Shown: positions 1-9,531 of the stretch, one piece after another
Layout: each line of letters begins with the position of its first letter
Numbering within the stretch: position 1 is the first letter of the stretch
DNA from: Macrococcus equipercicus
Lineage (GTDB): Bacteria; Bacillota; Bacilli; Staphylococcales; Staphylococcaceae
Assembly: GCF_004359525.2 (NCBI RefSeq)
Contig: NZ_SCWC02000001.1
Location: 310,001 to 374,000 of the forward strand
Length of the DNA stretch: 64,000 bases
Direction of reading: 5' to 3'
The notes under the pieces: model-generated
Databases searched by the model: none
What the model was told of the DNA's origin: nothing
Seen by the model: only the letters and a program-made list of their open reading frames with translations
Made by a program: the position numbers and the translations under genes

Positions 1-14
1 AATTTCCGTTTTTT
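1..14. terminator. Right half of a terminator cut by the window edge
   Basis: The first 14 bases (AATTTCCG followed by a run of T) are identical to the right arm and T-tract of the complete hairpin terminator at 3576-3617. The left arm would lie outside the window, so the gene it serves is unknown. The call rests only on this identity. Confidence 0.45.
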
Positions 15-46
15 GTGTAGATGCTTCAGTTATATCTATTACTATA

Positions 47-86
47 AAAACAAAGCGGGGATATCACTGTGTCCCCGTTTTGTTTC
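47..86 (-). terminator. Intrinsic terminator of the yjcH-yjcG operon
   Basis: On the minus strand an ACGGGGA arm pairs with TCCCCGC across a 10-base loop. The stem extends through A/T pairs and is followed by a TTTG-TTTTT tract. It lies just downstream of the yjcG stop codon. The hairpin is also fairly symmetric on the plus strand. Confidence 0.7.
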
Positions 87-108
87 TCTGCGGAAGAGTT
101 GCCGCCTG

Positions 109-618
109 TTAGTTACCTAATTTAAACGTTTCAAGCACGTTCCATGTGCCATTGTCGAGCTGGTAGCATAAGCTGATTTTATCCACTGTTTCTTTATGAT
201 CGATACCGGCCATTTTCAGCTGACCATATACATCTTCAAACTCCTGGCTTGAGAAACCTTGGCCGATAGTGAAATGCGGCACGAAAGGGTGAGCATTCTT
301 TCCGTAAAAAGAACCATCATTTAATACTTCATAAATCTTTGTCAGACCTTCACTGCTTACCACTTTAAAGAAAATGATATTTTTAGTCGGGGCAAAGCTT
401 GATACTTTTGTCACTTCAATTTCAACCGGCTCAACTTCAGCCGCGACTTCTGTTAATTTAGCTGTTACATTTTTAACGTCATCCTCTGCCACTTCAAACG
501 CATCTTTCAGCGTAATATGCGGTGGAATTAAAGCATAGTGTGAGTCATAACGTTTGCGGTATGAATTAACTTTATCCTGGAACCCCTTCGATGGAAAAAT
601 AACGATACCTAATTTCAT
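109..618 (-). CDS. yjcG: YjcG-like 2H phosphoesterase family protein
   Basis: A 169-residue protein of the 2H phosphoesterase (2'-5' RNA ligase-like) superfamily. The two diagnostic H-x-T/S motifs are visible: HITLKD near residue 35 and HFTIG near residue 115. Family members act on cyclic or 2'-5' phosphodiester bonds; the physiological substrate of YjcG is unknown. Length agrees with B. subtilis YjcG (about 171 aa), which is also next to yjcH. I chose the ATG at 618, not the longer frame to 645, because GGGAGG sits seven bases before it. It follows yjcH on the same strand with a short gap and probably shares its transcript. Probably cytoplasmic: no signal peptide or membrane segment. Confidence 0.85.
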   Translation of the reverse strand: MKLGIVIFPSKGFQDKVNSYRKRYDSHYALIPPHITLKDAFEVAEDDVKNVTAKLTEVAAEVEPVEIEVTKVSSFAPTKNIIFFKVVSSEGLTKIYEVLNDGSFYGKNAHPFVPHFTIGQGFSSQEFEDVYGQLKMAGIDHKETVDKISLCYQLDNGTWNVLETFKLGN

Positions 619-659
619 GTGAATGCCTCCCTTTGTTGAATTCAATTAATTATAACAAA

Positions 660-1382
660 TTATTTCGATAAAAAATACTTTAGCACTAGTTCAAGTTGCG
701 GTTTCCATGTCTTCCATGTATGACCGCCGTCAAGCTCTTCGTAATAAGTCGTCACGCCTAATGAAATCAACTGGTCATGGAAGGCCTGGTTCGGTGTCAG
801 AAAGTCTGCTTCTTCACCTGTCATCAGTTTAAAGGAGCTTTCTTCTAGGCCGATGACATGGTACAAATCGATGTTTGATGTATTGGCGATGGCAAGCTCC
901 TCATTAATGGTTGCGGTGATCATCGGGCTCAGCAGCAGTGCCCGTGAGAAATTGAGCGGATAGGAAAGCACCAGTGACAGTGAAATACTCGCAGCGAGAC
1001 TGTCACCCATCACTAACCGTGCGTTTCCTGTTTTCAACGTTGCAAAGTTCTGGTCGATGTACGGCATCAGTTCATTCGTGATAAATTTAATCATGTGCTG
1101 CTTGTCCGGACTGTCAGGATGATATTCCCGCTTCCGTGTCTGAACGTCAGGATAATGGACGTAGATGATAATGGCGCGTTCTATTTCATCAGCTGCATAC
1201 AGTTTCTCATAGCAGCGGTGAAGCTGTCCGAGCTGGCTGAAATCCTGGCCGTCAAATGTAATGATAACATGATGCTTATACAGCGATGTATAGTTCTTCG
1301 GCAAGTAGATACCGAATTTGACCGTGCGGTTTAAATGCTTACTTACTAGTTCATGTGGATTGACGAGCCCTTGTTGAAACAT
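660..1382 (-). CDS. yjcH: YjcH-like alpha/beta-hydrolase (esterase family)
   Basis: A 240-residue alpha/beta-hydrolase of the esterase-D type. The nucleophile elbow is G-D-S-L-A near residue 128, with Ser as likely nucleophile, and the catalytic His is in DGGHTW near residue 222. An N-terminal carbohydrate-esterase-like strand region includes ITFDGQDF. Length equals that of B. subtilis YjcH, the partner of YjcG, and the yjcH-yjcG order is kept here. Substrate unknown; similarity to enterochelin or S-formylglutathione esterases does not fix a reaction. The ATG at 1382 has GAGGTG ten bases upstream. First gene of a two-gene operon ending at the terminator near position 47. Confidence 0.82.
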   Translation of the reverse strand: MFQQGLVNPHELVSKHLNRTVKFGIYLPKNYTSLYKHHVIITFDGQDFSQLGQLHRCYEKLYAADEIERAIIIYVHYPDVQTRKREYHPDSPDKQHMIKFITNELMPYIDQNFATLKTGNARLVMGDSLAASISLSLVLSYPLNFSRALLLSPMITATINEELAIANTSNIDLYHVIGLEESSFKLMTGEEADFLTPNQAFHDQLISLGVTTYYEELDGGHTWKTWKPQLELVLKYFLSK

Positions 1383-1483
1383 AGACAGTAGTCACCTCGA
1401 AGTTTTTTTACTATTGTAACACAATATAAAATCAATTCTTTGGTTTCAATGGATATCACTCCGATATTTCTATCATATTTGGG

Positions 1484-1489
1484 TATAAT
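1484..1489 (+). promoter_or_regulatory. -10 box upstream of the AI-2E-type permease
   Basis: A perfect TATAAT lies 29 bases before the start codon at 1519, at the end of the divergent gap between yjcH and the permease. No convincing -35 hexamer is found 16-18 bases upstream. Confidence 0.4.
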
Positions 1490-1518
1490 AGAGAAGAACT
1501 TGAAACGAGGAGGTATAT

Positions 1519-2619
1519 ATGTTAAATAAAGTTTGGGTCAGAGTAGCGATAGGGCTTTTGCTCGCGTTTCTGCTAATTAAGTATTTTCTTGAGATCAACC
1601 ACATTTTTTACCCTATTATTGTCATCGTCAATTCAATAGCACTACCGTTATTACTAGGTGGATTTCTTTATTATGTCACCGTACCACTTCAGACCTTTCT
1701 CGAGAAGAGACGGGTTCCGAGATGGGGCAGTCTGATTATCATTATTTTTCTGCTGCTGCTTATAGTAACCAGCTTTGTGTCAATCGTCGGGCCGATACTC
1801 GTCGGCCAGGTCAACTCATTTATCGATAATCTGCCGCAGATTCAGCATGATTTTGAGGCGTACATCAGCTATGCGCTCGATCAGCGTGAAAAGCTGCCGG
1901 CAGGGGTCAAGGACAGTATCAACAATGGTATTCAAAAAATTAATACGTATACAGGTGCCTTATTATCGAATGCTGTAGTCTATATTACTAAATTCATCTC
2001 TACGCTGTTCCTGTTAATACTTGTACCATTTTTCCTGATCTACATGCTGAAAGATCACGACAGATTTATCCCGTTCATTGCTTCTCCTTTTTCCGGAAGT
2101 CGGAAAAAGTTTGTCGTTGATTTATTCAAGGATATCGACAAGACGCTGAAGAGCTATATTCAGGGACAGGTCACAGTCAGTGCTATTTTAGGGTCACTGC
2201 TGTTAATCGGCTATTTGATTATCGGTCTTGATTATGCATTAGTACTTGCACTATGGGGCATGGTCACAAACCTGATACCGTTTCTTGGCCCTTATCTTGC
2301 GATAATACCGGCACTTGTCATCGCATTGATTCAAGATCCGATCATGGTCGTCTATGTCGGTATTATCATGTTTGTCGCTCAGCAGCTCGAAGGTAATGTA
2401 ATTACTCCGAACATTATGGGTAAATCGCTGAACATCCATCCGCTGACAGTCATTACTGTCATACTGGCGGCCGGCAATCTTGGAGGGTTCTTTGCGATTT
2501 TAATCGCTGTTCCGACGTATGCGGTATTAAAAACAATTGTCACTAATTTTTATAAGCATCGCCAGGATATTCAGCTGCAGGCTCAGAAGGTAGTGAAAGA
2601 CCAGCCGAAATCTGAATAA
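1519..2619 (+). CDS. AI-2E family transporter (permease)
   Basis: A 366-residue polytopic inner-membrane protein of the AI-2E/PerM/YdbI family. Hydrophobic segments fall near residues 8-60 (two to three helices) and 60-90, then a soluble amphipathic stretch with FIDNLPQIQHDF, then five more helices from about residue 155 onward. The family motif region GMVTNLIPFLGPY and the terminal helix pair with GGFFAILIAVP are present. Proven members include Na+/H+ antiporters and a proposed AI-2 exporter, so the family name does not prove the substrate. The ATG follows GAGGAGG at seven bases. A 64-base gap separates it from gtaB on the same strand. Confidence 0.85.
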   Translation: MLNKVWVRVAIGLLLAFLLIKYFLEINHIFYPIIVIVNSIALPLLLGGFLYYVTVPLQTFLEKRRVPRWGSLIIIIFLLLLIVTSFVSIVGPILVGQVNSFIDNLPQIQHDFEAYISYALDQREKLPAGVKDSINNGIQKINTYTGALLSNAVVYITKFISTLFLLILVPFFLIYMLKDHDRFIPFIASPFSGSRKKFVVDLFKDIDKTLKSYIQGQVTVSAILGSLLLIGYLIIGLDYALVLALWGMVTNLIPFLGPYLAIIPALVIALIQDPIMVVYVGIIMFVAQQLEGNVITPNIMGKSLNIHPLTVITVILAAGNLGGFFAILIAVPTYAVLKTIVTNFYKHRQDIQLQAQKVVKDQPKSE

Positions 2620-2683
2620 AATTTTCCACTGTGCTATATCATTGGTAAAATATTGCTAAAAGCATCATTTGCAAGGAGATTAT

Positions 2684-3556
2684 ATGAAAAAAGTGAAAAA
2701 AGCTGTTATACCTGCAGCAGGAATCGGTTCAAGATTCTTACCGGCCACAAAGGCAATGCCGAAAGAAATGCTTCCTATTCTCGATAAACCGACGATTCAG
2801 TATATCGTTGAAGAAGCTGCAGCCGCAGGAATTGAAGACATTATTATTATTACCGGGAAACATAAACGAGCCATTGAAGATCACTTTGATTCTCAGCTGG
2901 AACTGGAGTTAAATCTCAAGGAGAAGCATAAGACGGATTTACTGGAGAAAGTGCAGCATTCTACTAATCTGGCTAATATCTTCTACGTGCGTCAGAAGTC
3001 ACCGCAAGGTCTCGGACATGCCATCTGGACAGCGAAGCAGTTCATCGGTGACGAACCGTTTGCGGTGCTGCTCGGGGATGATATCGTTGACGCTGAAAAG
3101 CCCGCTATTAAACAACTGGTTGAAGTCTATGAACAAACCGGGACGTCAGTCATCGGGGCAAAGACCGTGGAGGCCCATGAAACAGAACGCTACGGTATTA
3201 TCGAATCAAAATCACAGAACGGGCGGCTGTATGAAATCAACAATTTGATTGAAAAGCCGAAAGCCGGTTCAACCGAATCGACCCTGGCGATTATGGGACG
3301 CTATGTTTTAACGCCTGATATTTTCACTTATCTGGAAGAGCAGAATATCGGTGCCGGCGGAGAAATCCAGCTCACGGACGCTATTCAGCGGGTCAATGAG
3401 AAGACAGCGGTTTACGCCTATAATTTTGAAGGTGATCGTTATGACGTCGGTGATAAATTTGGTTTTGTGAAGACAACGGTGGAATATGCCATGCGCTCTG
3501 AAATGAAAGATGAACTAGTACCTTTCCTTGAGCAATTGATTGAGAAGTATCGTTAA
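2684..3556 (+). CDS. gtaB: UTP-glucose-1-phosphate uridylyltransferase GtaB
   Basis: A 290-residue nucleotidyltransferase making UDP-glucose from UTP and glucose-1-phosphate in the cytoplasm. The GalU/GtaB signature starts at residue 6: [21 protein letters not shown], with the catalytic Lys in MPKEMLP. LLGDDI near residue 127 is the metal/UTP site. Length is typical for Gram-positive GtaB. Start is the ATG at 2684, seven bases after AAGGAG; an in-frame TTG at 2669 lies before that site and is rejected. UDP-glucose is the donor for UgtP, whose gene lies convergently 1.3 kb away with ltaA. In S. aureus gtaB is, from memory, at a different locus, so this placement is notable. Confidence 0.95.
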   Translation: MKKVKKAVIPAAGIGSRFLPATKAMPKEMLPILDKPTIQYIVEEAAAAGIEDIIIITGKHKRAIEDHFDSQLELELNLKEKHKTDLLEKVQHSTNLANIFYVRQKSPQGLGHAIWTAKQFIGDEPFAVLLGDDIVDAEKPAIKQLVEVYEQTGTSVIGAKTVEAHETERYGIIESKSQNGRLYEINNLIEKPKAGSTESTLAIMGRYVLTPDIFTYLEEQNIGAGGEIQLTDAIQRVNEKTAVYAYNFEGDRYDVGDKFGFVKTTVEYAMRSEMKDELVPFLEQLIEKYR

Positions 3557-3575
3557 CAGCTCAGCATTATTAATT

Positions 3576-3617
3576 AAAAAACGGAAATTCCTGTAATTCA
3601 AGGAATTTCCGTTTTTT
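3576..3617. terminator. Bidirectional terminator between gtaB and ltaA
   Basis: A perfect 17-bp inverted repeat (arms 3576-3592 and 3601-3617, 8-base loop) with an A-run on one end and a T-run on the other. It can end both gtaB (+) and ltaA (-) transcripts. The right arm recurs exactly at window positions 1-14. Confidence 0.92.
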
Positions 3618-3635
3618 GCTGACATGAGCATTTGA

Positions 3636-4832
3636 TTATGACTGCCGAGCTTTTCTCAAATGTATAAAAAAGTAGCCGCTGTAAAACAGCGCAAGCAACG
3701 TGAAGGTGATAGCTGACAAATACAGGGTGAAGTTTACATTTCTGAACAGCTCAACGGCGAGTCCTCCGGCCACCGGACCGAACATCGTGCCGAAGCCCTG
3801 CAGGCTGTTGAATACTCCCCATGATTCCTCTTTCATGTCCTCGCTGATATTCTCAGCGAGAAATGTGTTCCAGCCCGGCAGCAGCAGACCATAGAACAAT
3901 CCGATAAATGCTGCAATGACAAGTGCCGGAACGAACGTTGTAAGCGTGCTGAGCATATAGATGGCAGCCCCGAAAAATAAAAAGCCTGCTGTAATGATCG
4001 CATAGCGCAAGTTACGGCTGATCACGTCCATCCACTTAGAAATGAACAGCATCGCCACTGTACAGCCGATGCCTCCTGCAATGAGCAGGTAAGTATACTC
4101 AAGCGTCGTCACCTTTAAGTGATTAATCGCATACGTCGGTAAGATTGGGACAAGCATGCCGATAGCGAGACCTTGAAACAAAATACCCGGGAACAGGCCG
4201 CAGTGCTGTTTCATGACAGAGCCGATGAGATGCACCTGTGCTTTGATCGATTTCTTGTCGATGAAAGAGACTTCAGTATGTACAAAGAAGTAGAGCACCC
4301 AGCCAATGCCTGCGACGACAGCCATTAAAAATGTATAGCGGTTCGGGTGAAGCTTGAAGATTAAATTCATGACAATCATCCCGGACATCATGCCGACAAG
4401 CCAGGCAAAGTAAACATAGCCCATTTGTTTTGCCCGTTTATTTTCCTGAACTGAGCTCAGCATCACTACCCATATCGGACAGACGGCTATACCCAGCAGT
4501 ACAGCCGTTAAAATAAGGACAGCAGTGGAATGGAAAAAGATCACGAGCACTAGACCGATGACGGCAAGTAAAAAGCCGGTGTTCAATATAACTTTAGTGC
4601 CGAAACGTCTGAGTAGAAAACCCGTAGAGAAATTCATCAGCGCATCACTGACAAAATGCAATGTAATGCACAATGAAGTAATACCGACGGAAACACCGAT
4701 GCCGGTCGTCGGTAAGACCGGCAGATAACTTAATATGAACATGCCCCGTGCAAACTCCATTAAAAACAAAACGGCGAGCATTAATGAAAAGTTCAACCCT
4801 CTTAGTCGATTATCTTGCAAAGAATTTCGCAT
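3636..4832 (-). CDS. ltaA: LtaA-like glycolipid flippase (MFS)
   Basis: A 398-residue major facilitator protein with about 12 membrane segments. It matches S. aureus LtaA closely by recall: FLMEFARGM..LSYLP at the first helix, GIAVCPIWVVMLSS near residue 120, and ESWGVFNSLQGFGTM near residue 335. LtaA flips diglucosyl-diacylglycerol, the lipoteichoic acid anchor, to the outer leaflet. It overlaps the end of ugtP by 23 bases, the conserved ugtP-ltaA arrangement, implying coupled translation. I chose ATG 4832 because AAGG lies ten bases upstream and the protein then begins like LtaA. The longer frame to 4877 would start deep inside ugtP. Confidence 0.93.
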   Translation of the reverse strand: MRNSLQDNRLRGLNFSLMLAVLFLMEFARGMFILSYLPVLPTTGIGVSVGITSLCITLHFVSDALMNFSTGFLLRRFGTKVILNTGFLLAVIGLVLVIFFHSTAVLILTAVLLGIAVCPIWVVMLSSVQENKRAKQMGYVYFAWLVGMMSGMIVMNLIFKLHPNRYTFLMAVVAGIGWVLYFFVHTEVSFIDKKSIKAQVHLIGSVMKQHCGLFPGILFQGLAIGMLVPILPTYAINHLKVTTLEYTYLLIAGGIGCTVAMLFISKWMDVISRNLRYAIITAGFLFFGAAIYMLSTLTTFVPALVIAAFIGLFYGLLLPGWNTFLAENISEDMKEESWGVFNSLQGFGTMFGPVAGGLAVELFRNVNFTLYLSAITFTLLALFYSGYFFIHLRKARQS

Positions 4833-5979
4833 ATAATGAAACCTTGGACTGAATTTGCTGGTTGATGAGTGATTCATTCATCAGAGAGACTAAATCATAG
4901 CAGATGTTTTCAGACGCTGAGGGCAAGTAGTCGAGTTTCATCTGCTGTTTCATTCTGTTCAGTTCCTCGTCGTTGGTCAGAAGGTCGATAGCGACATGCG
5001 TTGTTTCAGCGACAGTATGGGTCATTCGTGCATAACCTTGGCGACTGAAATAAACGGCATTTTCACCTTCCTGGCCCGGGGCAGGGTTAAAGAAGACGAA
5101 AGGTATCGCTTTGCACAGACCTTCAGAGATTGTAATGCCGCCGGGTTTAGTCAGCATTAAATCGCAGGCGTTCATCCATGCATCCATTTCCTTTGTGTAG
5201 CCGATAATGACGATGTTGTCAGCTGCTGCAAACTGCTGGTTCAATTCATTGAACAGGCGGGTGTTATTGCCGCAGACGACAACAAACTGAACATCAGCCC
5301 GTTCATTCATATCGTGCAGCATCGTGTTGAACCCTTGAACGACACCGAACGCACCTGCTACCATCAGCAGTGTCTTCTTGGCTGTTGACAGGCCGTGAGA
5401 TTGAAGCCAGTGCGTTCTGTCGACAGTATGCTCAAATTTAGAGTCGATCGGAATGCCGGTGACATGAATACTGTCCTCAGCTATGCCGATTGCTGTCAGC
5501 TGCTGCTTTGTGTGATCTGCCGCCACATAATAACGTCTTGATTCTGGAGTGATCCAGTTCTTCTGCATGTTGTAGTCGGTGATAACAGTGGCAATCGGGA
5601 TGTTAAGCTTGAATTCCTGCGTCAGCAGTGACACTACGGGCGTCGGAAATGTCAGCAGAATAAGGTCAGGTTTTTCCTTGATGAGCAGGTTCAGCAGTCG
5701 GTTGAGACCGTAGTATTTATAGAAGCATTTGTCGATTTCATCCGGTCTTGAATAATAGAAATATTTGTAAGTGTTACGGAAATATTTATAGCTGTTGATG
5801 TACCATTTCTTCATCAGCGAAGTGACGACTGGATGGGCTTCCAGAAACAAGTCATGCTGAATGACCTCAAGATGCTTTAAATCCATCTGGTTGAATTTCT
5901 CCACAATGCTGTTGGTCACAGAAATATGGCCATTTCCAAAAGAGCCTGTTATGATCAGTAATTTTTTGTTTGTCTTCAA
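4810..5979 (-). CDS. ugtP: Processive diacylglycerol beta-glucosyltransferase UgtP
   Basis: A 389-residue GT28-family GT-B enzyme adding two glucoses from UDP-glucose to diacylglycerol, making the LTA membrane anchor. The N-terminal lipid-acceptor motif LLIITGSFGNGH is near residue 6. The donor-site motif KPGGITISEGL is near residue 290, and the C-terminus VSLYAKFFAR matches S. aureus UgtP (VPLYARFFVK, from memory). Start: GGAG at 5990-5993 sits ten bases from TTG 5979 but only one base from GTG 5988. The TTG start is therefore preferred, giving MKTNKKLL, which aligns with known UgtP starts. First gene of the ugtP-ltaA unit. Confidence 0.94.
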   Translation of the reverse strand: MKTNKKLLIITGSFGNGHISVTNSIVEKFNQMDLKHLEVIQHDLFLEAHPVVTSLMKKWYINSYKYFRNTYKYFYYSRPDEIDKCFYKYYGLNRLLNLLIKEKPDLILLTFPTPVVSLLTQEFKLNIPIATVITDYNMQKNWITPESRRYYVAADHTKQQLTAIGIAEDSIHVTGIPIDSKFEHTVDRTHWLQSHGLSTAKKTLLMVAGAFGVVQGFNTMLHDMNERADVQFVVVCGNNTRLFNELNQQFAAADNIVIIGYTKEMDAWMNACDLMLTKPGGITISEGLCKAIPFVFFNPAPGQEGENAVYFSRQGYARMTHTVAETTHVAIDLLTNDEELNRMKQQMKLDYLPSASENICYDLVSLMNESLINQQIQSKVSLYAKFFAR

Positions 5980-6077
5980 TATAGTCACGCTCCGGAAATC
6001 ATTATTGTACTAAGTCATTTTATCTTATTATAGTTAGTTTTGAAAAAGAAAACATACTAATTACAAAAAAATTACAA

Positions 6078-6114
6078 TTTCACTGTAAAGTTTAACGGAA
6101 TATTTACAGTGAAA
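6078..6114. repeat. 12-bp perfect inverted repeat between ugtP and murE
   Basis: Arms TTTCACTGTAAA (6078-6089) and TTTACAGTGAAA (6103-6114) are separated by 13 bases in the 238-base divergent region. It lacks an immediate T-run in either direction, so it looks more like an operator or cruciform than a terminator. Function unknown. Confidence 0.6.
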
Positions 6115-6217
6115 AAGAGACCTTAGCTACTGATTTTAACAAATTTTTAAAGAGAATGATTTATATCGTGTGACAAAAAGGTGTATAATAATAAACTGTA
6201 TAAAAGGAGGCTGTCCT

Positions 6218-7699
6218 GTGGATGTAAAAGAATTGATTGATTCAATAAAAGCAAAAAAAATATATGGTGACTTTCCGACTGCAGTTACAAATATAACGAC
6301 GGATTCAAGAGAGGCGGATGCGTCTAGTATTTTTGTCGCATCTGTCGGTTATACTGTTGACAGTCATCGCTTCATACCGGATGTGATTGAGCAGGGCTGC
6401 CGGTTCATTGTGACCGACCATTATGTTGAAACACCGCCGCATATAGGCCAGGTGGTCGTCAAGGATACACTGCGTACGGCAAGTCTGTTCGCCCATAAGA
6501 TCTTTAATGATCCAAGCGCCCGTCTGACGACTTACGGCATTACTGGCACAAACGGCAAAACAAGTGTCGCAACGATGATCCATCATCTGCACCGTGCCCT
6601 TCATATAAGCAGTGCTTATTTAGGGACTAACGGTCTGCAGATTGATGAGCAGGTGACTAAAGGGGCTAATTCGACGCCCGAGACCGTCACCCTTGTCAAA
6701 AGCATGGTGAAAGCGCTTGATGCCGGCGCAGCAGCGATGAGTTTCGAGGTTTCGAGTCATGGACTCGTACTCGGCCGGTTGAACGGCGTGCAGTTTGATG
6801 TCGCAGTATTCACGAATTTGACACAGGATCATCTGGATTTCCATGGGACGATGAAAGACTACGGCTTTGCGAAATCACTGCTGTTCAGTCAGCTGGGCCA
6901 TGACTTTACGCAGCCGAAATATGCTGTGCTGAATGGTGATGATGCCTTTACGGAGCAGTTAAGCAGTGTGACCTCAAGAGAAGTCATTACGTATGGCATT
7001 AACAAACCTGCTGATTTTATGGCAGAAAACGTTAAGACGACCCTTCACGGGACAGCATTTGACCTGCTGACACCAGAAGGCCGCTTTCATGTCGAGAGCC
7101 CTTATCTCGGCACTTTCAATATATATAACATGATGGCAGCTATTGCCGCTCTGTTTGCAGCAGGACATCAACTTGAGACCATCTGCAGCGTGACGGGCGA
7201 ACTGCCGCCGGTAGAAGGCCGGCTTGAAGTGCTGGACAGAAATCTGCCGATTGATTTAATCATTGATTATGCCCACACCCCTGACGGTATGAATAAACTG
7301 ATTGATGCCGTGCAGCCGTTTGTCAAAGGCCGCCTTATTTTCCTGGTCGGCATGGCCGGCGAGCGGGATTTGTCGAAAGCAGCAGAGATGGGTGCCATCG
7401 CCTGCCGCGCGGATTATGTCATCTTCACACCGGACAATCCAGCGAACGACGAGCCGAAAAAACTCACTGATGCGCTAGAAGCGGGCGTCACTCATCAGAA
7501 TTACATCTCGTTTGAGGACCGTAAAGAAGGCATTATCCATGCCATCGCTAGCGCTGAACCGGGTGATATGGTCGTTCTTGCTTCGAAAGGCCGGGAGCCC
7601 TATCAGATTATGAAGAATTACGTTAAAGTGCCGCACCGCGATGATCTGATCGGGCTGGAAGCGGCTTATAACAAGTTCGGAGGCCGTCATGAAAATTAG
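6218..7699 (+). CDS. murE: UDP-MurNAc-L-Ala-D-Glu:L-lysine ligase MurE
   Basis: A 493-residue Mur ligase adding the third stem-peptide residue in cytoplasmic peptidoglycan precursor synthesis. Visible in order: N-terminal UDP-substrate domain, ATP loop [11 protein letters not shown] near residue 108, central domain, and C-terminal domain with DYAHTPDGM near residue 350. DNPANDEP near residue 405 matters most: DNPA is typical of L-lysine-adding enzymes, whereas meso-DAP enzymes have DNPR. The GTG at 6218 follows AAAGGAGG by seven bases, so the upstream in-frame ATG at 6170 is rejected. Divergent from ugtP. The next gene overlaps its 3' end by 11 bases. Confidence 0.95.
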   Translation: MDVKELIDSIKAKKIYGDFPTAVTNITTDSREADASSIFVASVGYTVDSHRFIPDVIEQGCRFIVTDHYVETPPHIGQVVVKDTLRTASLFAHKIFNDPSARLTTYGITGTNGKTSVATMIHHLHRALHISSAYLGTNGLQIDEQVTKGANSTPETVTLVKSMVKALDAGAAAMSFEVSSHGLVLGRLNGVQFDVAVFTNLTQDHLDFHGTMKDYGFAKSLLFSQLGHDFTQPKYAVLNGDDAFTEQLSSVTSREVITYGINKPADFMAENVKTTLHGTAFDLLTPEGRFHVESPYLGTFNIYNMMAAIAALFAAGHQLETICSVTGELPPVEGRLEVLDRNLPIDLIIDYAHTPDGMNKLIDAVQPFVKGRLIFLVGMAGERDLSKAAEMGAIACRADYVIFTPDNPANDEPKKLTDALEAGVTHQNYISFEDRKEGIIHAIASAEPGDMVVLASKGREPYQIMKNYVKVPHRDDLIGLEAAYNKFGGRHEN

Positions 7700-7928
7700 A
7701 CAGAGTAACAGTGAGACATTAACCGTAAAAGTGTATATACACGAAAATAAAAAAGAAGAAACATTCCTCGTCAGCATACCTGACATCTTCTTTTCCATTC
7801 AGTTTGATTACCACTTATTTGGAGAAGCACTGACAGAACACCTTTATGTGCATCTCTTTAATATACTGGACGAGAAAGAAGCGGCGGAACTTGCACTGCG
7901 CATCACGCAGTGGACGAGCGAAGTATAA
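7689..7928 (+). CDS. Conserved small protein between murE and prfC
   Basis: A 79-residue acidic protein with no signal peptide or membrane helix and no motif I recognise. The start overlaps murE by 11 bases and is preceded by GGAGG inside murE, so translation is probably coupled. A small gene of unknown function occupies the same place between murE and prfC in S. aureus (recalled), supporting a real conserved gene. The N-terminal half alternates charged and beta-prone residues ([21 protein letters not shown]); the C-terminal half is helical. Its stop is nine bases before prfC. Confidence 0.75.
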   Translation: MKIRQSNSETLTVKVYIHENKKEETFLVSIPDIFFSIQFDYHLFGEALTEHLYVHLFNILDEKEAAELALRITQWTSEV

Positions 7929-7937
7929 GGAGAAAAT

Positions 7938-9500
7938 ATGACTTTAAGAGAAGAAGTAGCAATTAGAAAGACATTCGCCATCATCTCTCACCCGGATGCC
8001 GGTAAAACGACGTTAACAGAGAAATTACTGCTGTTCGGGGGGGCCATCCGCGAGGCCGGCACAGTGAAAGGGAAGAAATCAGGCAAATTTGCGACAAGCG
8101 ACTGGATGGATGTAGAAAAAGAACGGGGTATCTCAGTCACGAGTTCAGTCATGCAGTTTGACTATGACCATTATAAGATCAATATTTTAGATACACCGGG
8201 ACACGAAGATTTCTCTGAAGACACGTACCGTACATTGATGGCGGTCGATAGTGCCGTGATGGTCATCGATGCCGCTAAAGGGATTGAGCCGCAGACATTG
8301 AAACTGTTCAAAGTGTGTAAAATGCGCGGTATCCCGATTTTCACGTTCATCAATAAACTTGACCGGGTCGGCAAAGAACCGTTTGAGCTGCTGGAAGAAA
8401 TCGAAAAAACACTGGAAATTGAGACTTATCCGATGAACTGGCCGATTGGTATGGGACAGTCTTTCTTTGGCATTATCGACCGGAAACAACGGACAATTGA
8501 ACCGTTTCGCGATGAAGACAATCTGCTTCACCTAACTGATGAGTATCAGCTGACTGAAAGTCATCCGATTGAATCAGACAGTGCATTTGAAGCGGCGATT
8601 GAAGAGCTGATGCTTGTGGATGAAGCAGGTGAATCTTTTGATGAGGATAAGCTGCTGAAAGGTGACTTGACTCCGGTCTTCTTCGGTTCAGCGCTGGCAA
8701 ACTTCGGGGTGCGCAACTTCCTGAATGCTTATGTGGATTTTGCACCGATGCCAGGCGGCCGCCTGACAGAAGAAGGAGACGTGATTGAACCGTTTGAACC
8801 TGATTTCTCAGGTTTCATCTTTAAGATCCAGGCGAATATGAATCCCGCTCACCGCGATAGAATCGCTTTCATGAGAATTGTCTCAGGAGCCTTTGAAAGA
8901 GGAATGGATGTCACATTGACACGGACAGGTAAGAAGCTGAAGATTTCAAGATCGACATCATTTATGGCGGATGATACACAGACGGTCAACCATGCAGTGA
9001 GCGGTGACATTATCGGGCTTTATGATTCAGGCAACTATCAGATCGGTGATACACTGGTCGGCAGCAGCCAGAAGTTTAGTTTTGAAAAACTGCCGCAGTT
9101 CACACCGGAGCTGTTCATGAAAGTCAGCGCAAAGAATGTCATGAAACAGAAGCATTTTCATAAGGGAATCGAGCAGCTGGTTCAGGAAGGTGCGATCCAG
9201 CTGTACCGTACGCTGTATACCAACCAGATTATTCTTGGTGCTGTCGGACAGCTGCAGTTTGAAGTGTTTGAGCATCGTATGAATAATGAATATAATGTGG
9301 ATGTCATTATGGAGCCGGTGGGTAAGAAAATTGCGCGCTGGATTGAGAATGAGGAAGACATCCGCGATGTGATGAACTCAAGCCGTTCAATTCTTGTAGA
9401 TGACCGCTTCGGCAATAAAGTGTTCTTGTTTGAAAATGAATTTGCGACACGCTGGTTCGAAGACAAGTTCCCTGACATCAAACTCTATAGTCTGCTATAA
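7938..9500 (+). CDS. prfC: Peptide chain release factor 3
   Basis: A 520-residue translational GTPase that recycles RF1/RF2 from the ribosome. The G domain shows [15 protein letters not shown] (P-loop, near residue 17), a switch region with [28 protein letters not shown] (G3), and NKLDR (G4, near residue 140). Domains II and III follow, and the length is normal for PrfC. A good AAGGAG lies eight bases before ATG 7938. It sits in a tight plus-strand run with murE, the small gene and the TerC gene, matching S. aureus order. Confidence 0.96.
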   Translation: MTLREEVAIRKTFAIISHPDAGKTTLTEKLLLFGGAIREAGTVKGKKSGKFATSDWMDVEKERGISVTSSVMQFDYDHYKINILDTPGHEDFSEDTYRTLMAVDSAVMVIDAAKGIEPQTLKLFKVCKMRGIPIFTFINKLDRVGKEPFELLEEIEKTLEIETYPMNWPIGMGQSFFGIIDRKQRTIEPFRDEDNLLHLTDEYQLTESHPIESDSAFEAAIEELMLVDEAGESFDEDKLLKGDLTPVFFGSALANFGVRNFLNAYVDFAPMPGGRLTEEGDVIEPFEPDFSGFIFKIQANMNPAHRDRIAFMRIVSGAFERGMDVTLTRTGKKLKISRSTSFMADDTQTVNHAVSGDIIGLYDSGNYQIGDTLVGSSQKFSFEKLPQFTPELFMKVSAKNVMKQKHFHKGIEQLVQEGAIQLYRTLYTNQIILGAVGQLQFEVFEHRMNNEYNVDVIMEPVGKKIARWIENEEDIRDVMNSSRSILVDDRFGNKVFLFENEFATRWFEDKFPDIKLYSLL

Positions 9501-9531
9501 TGATTGAATTAACTAAGCGGGAGGAATCGTT

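Noticed and set aside
9501-9531. yybP-ykoY manganese riboswitch before the TerC-family gene
   Set aside because: Only 31 bases separate prfC and this gene.
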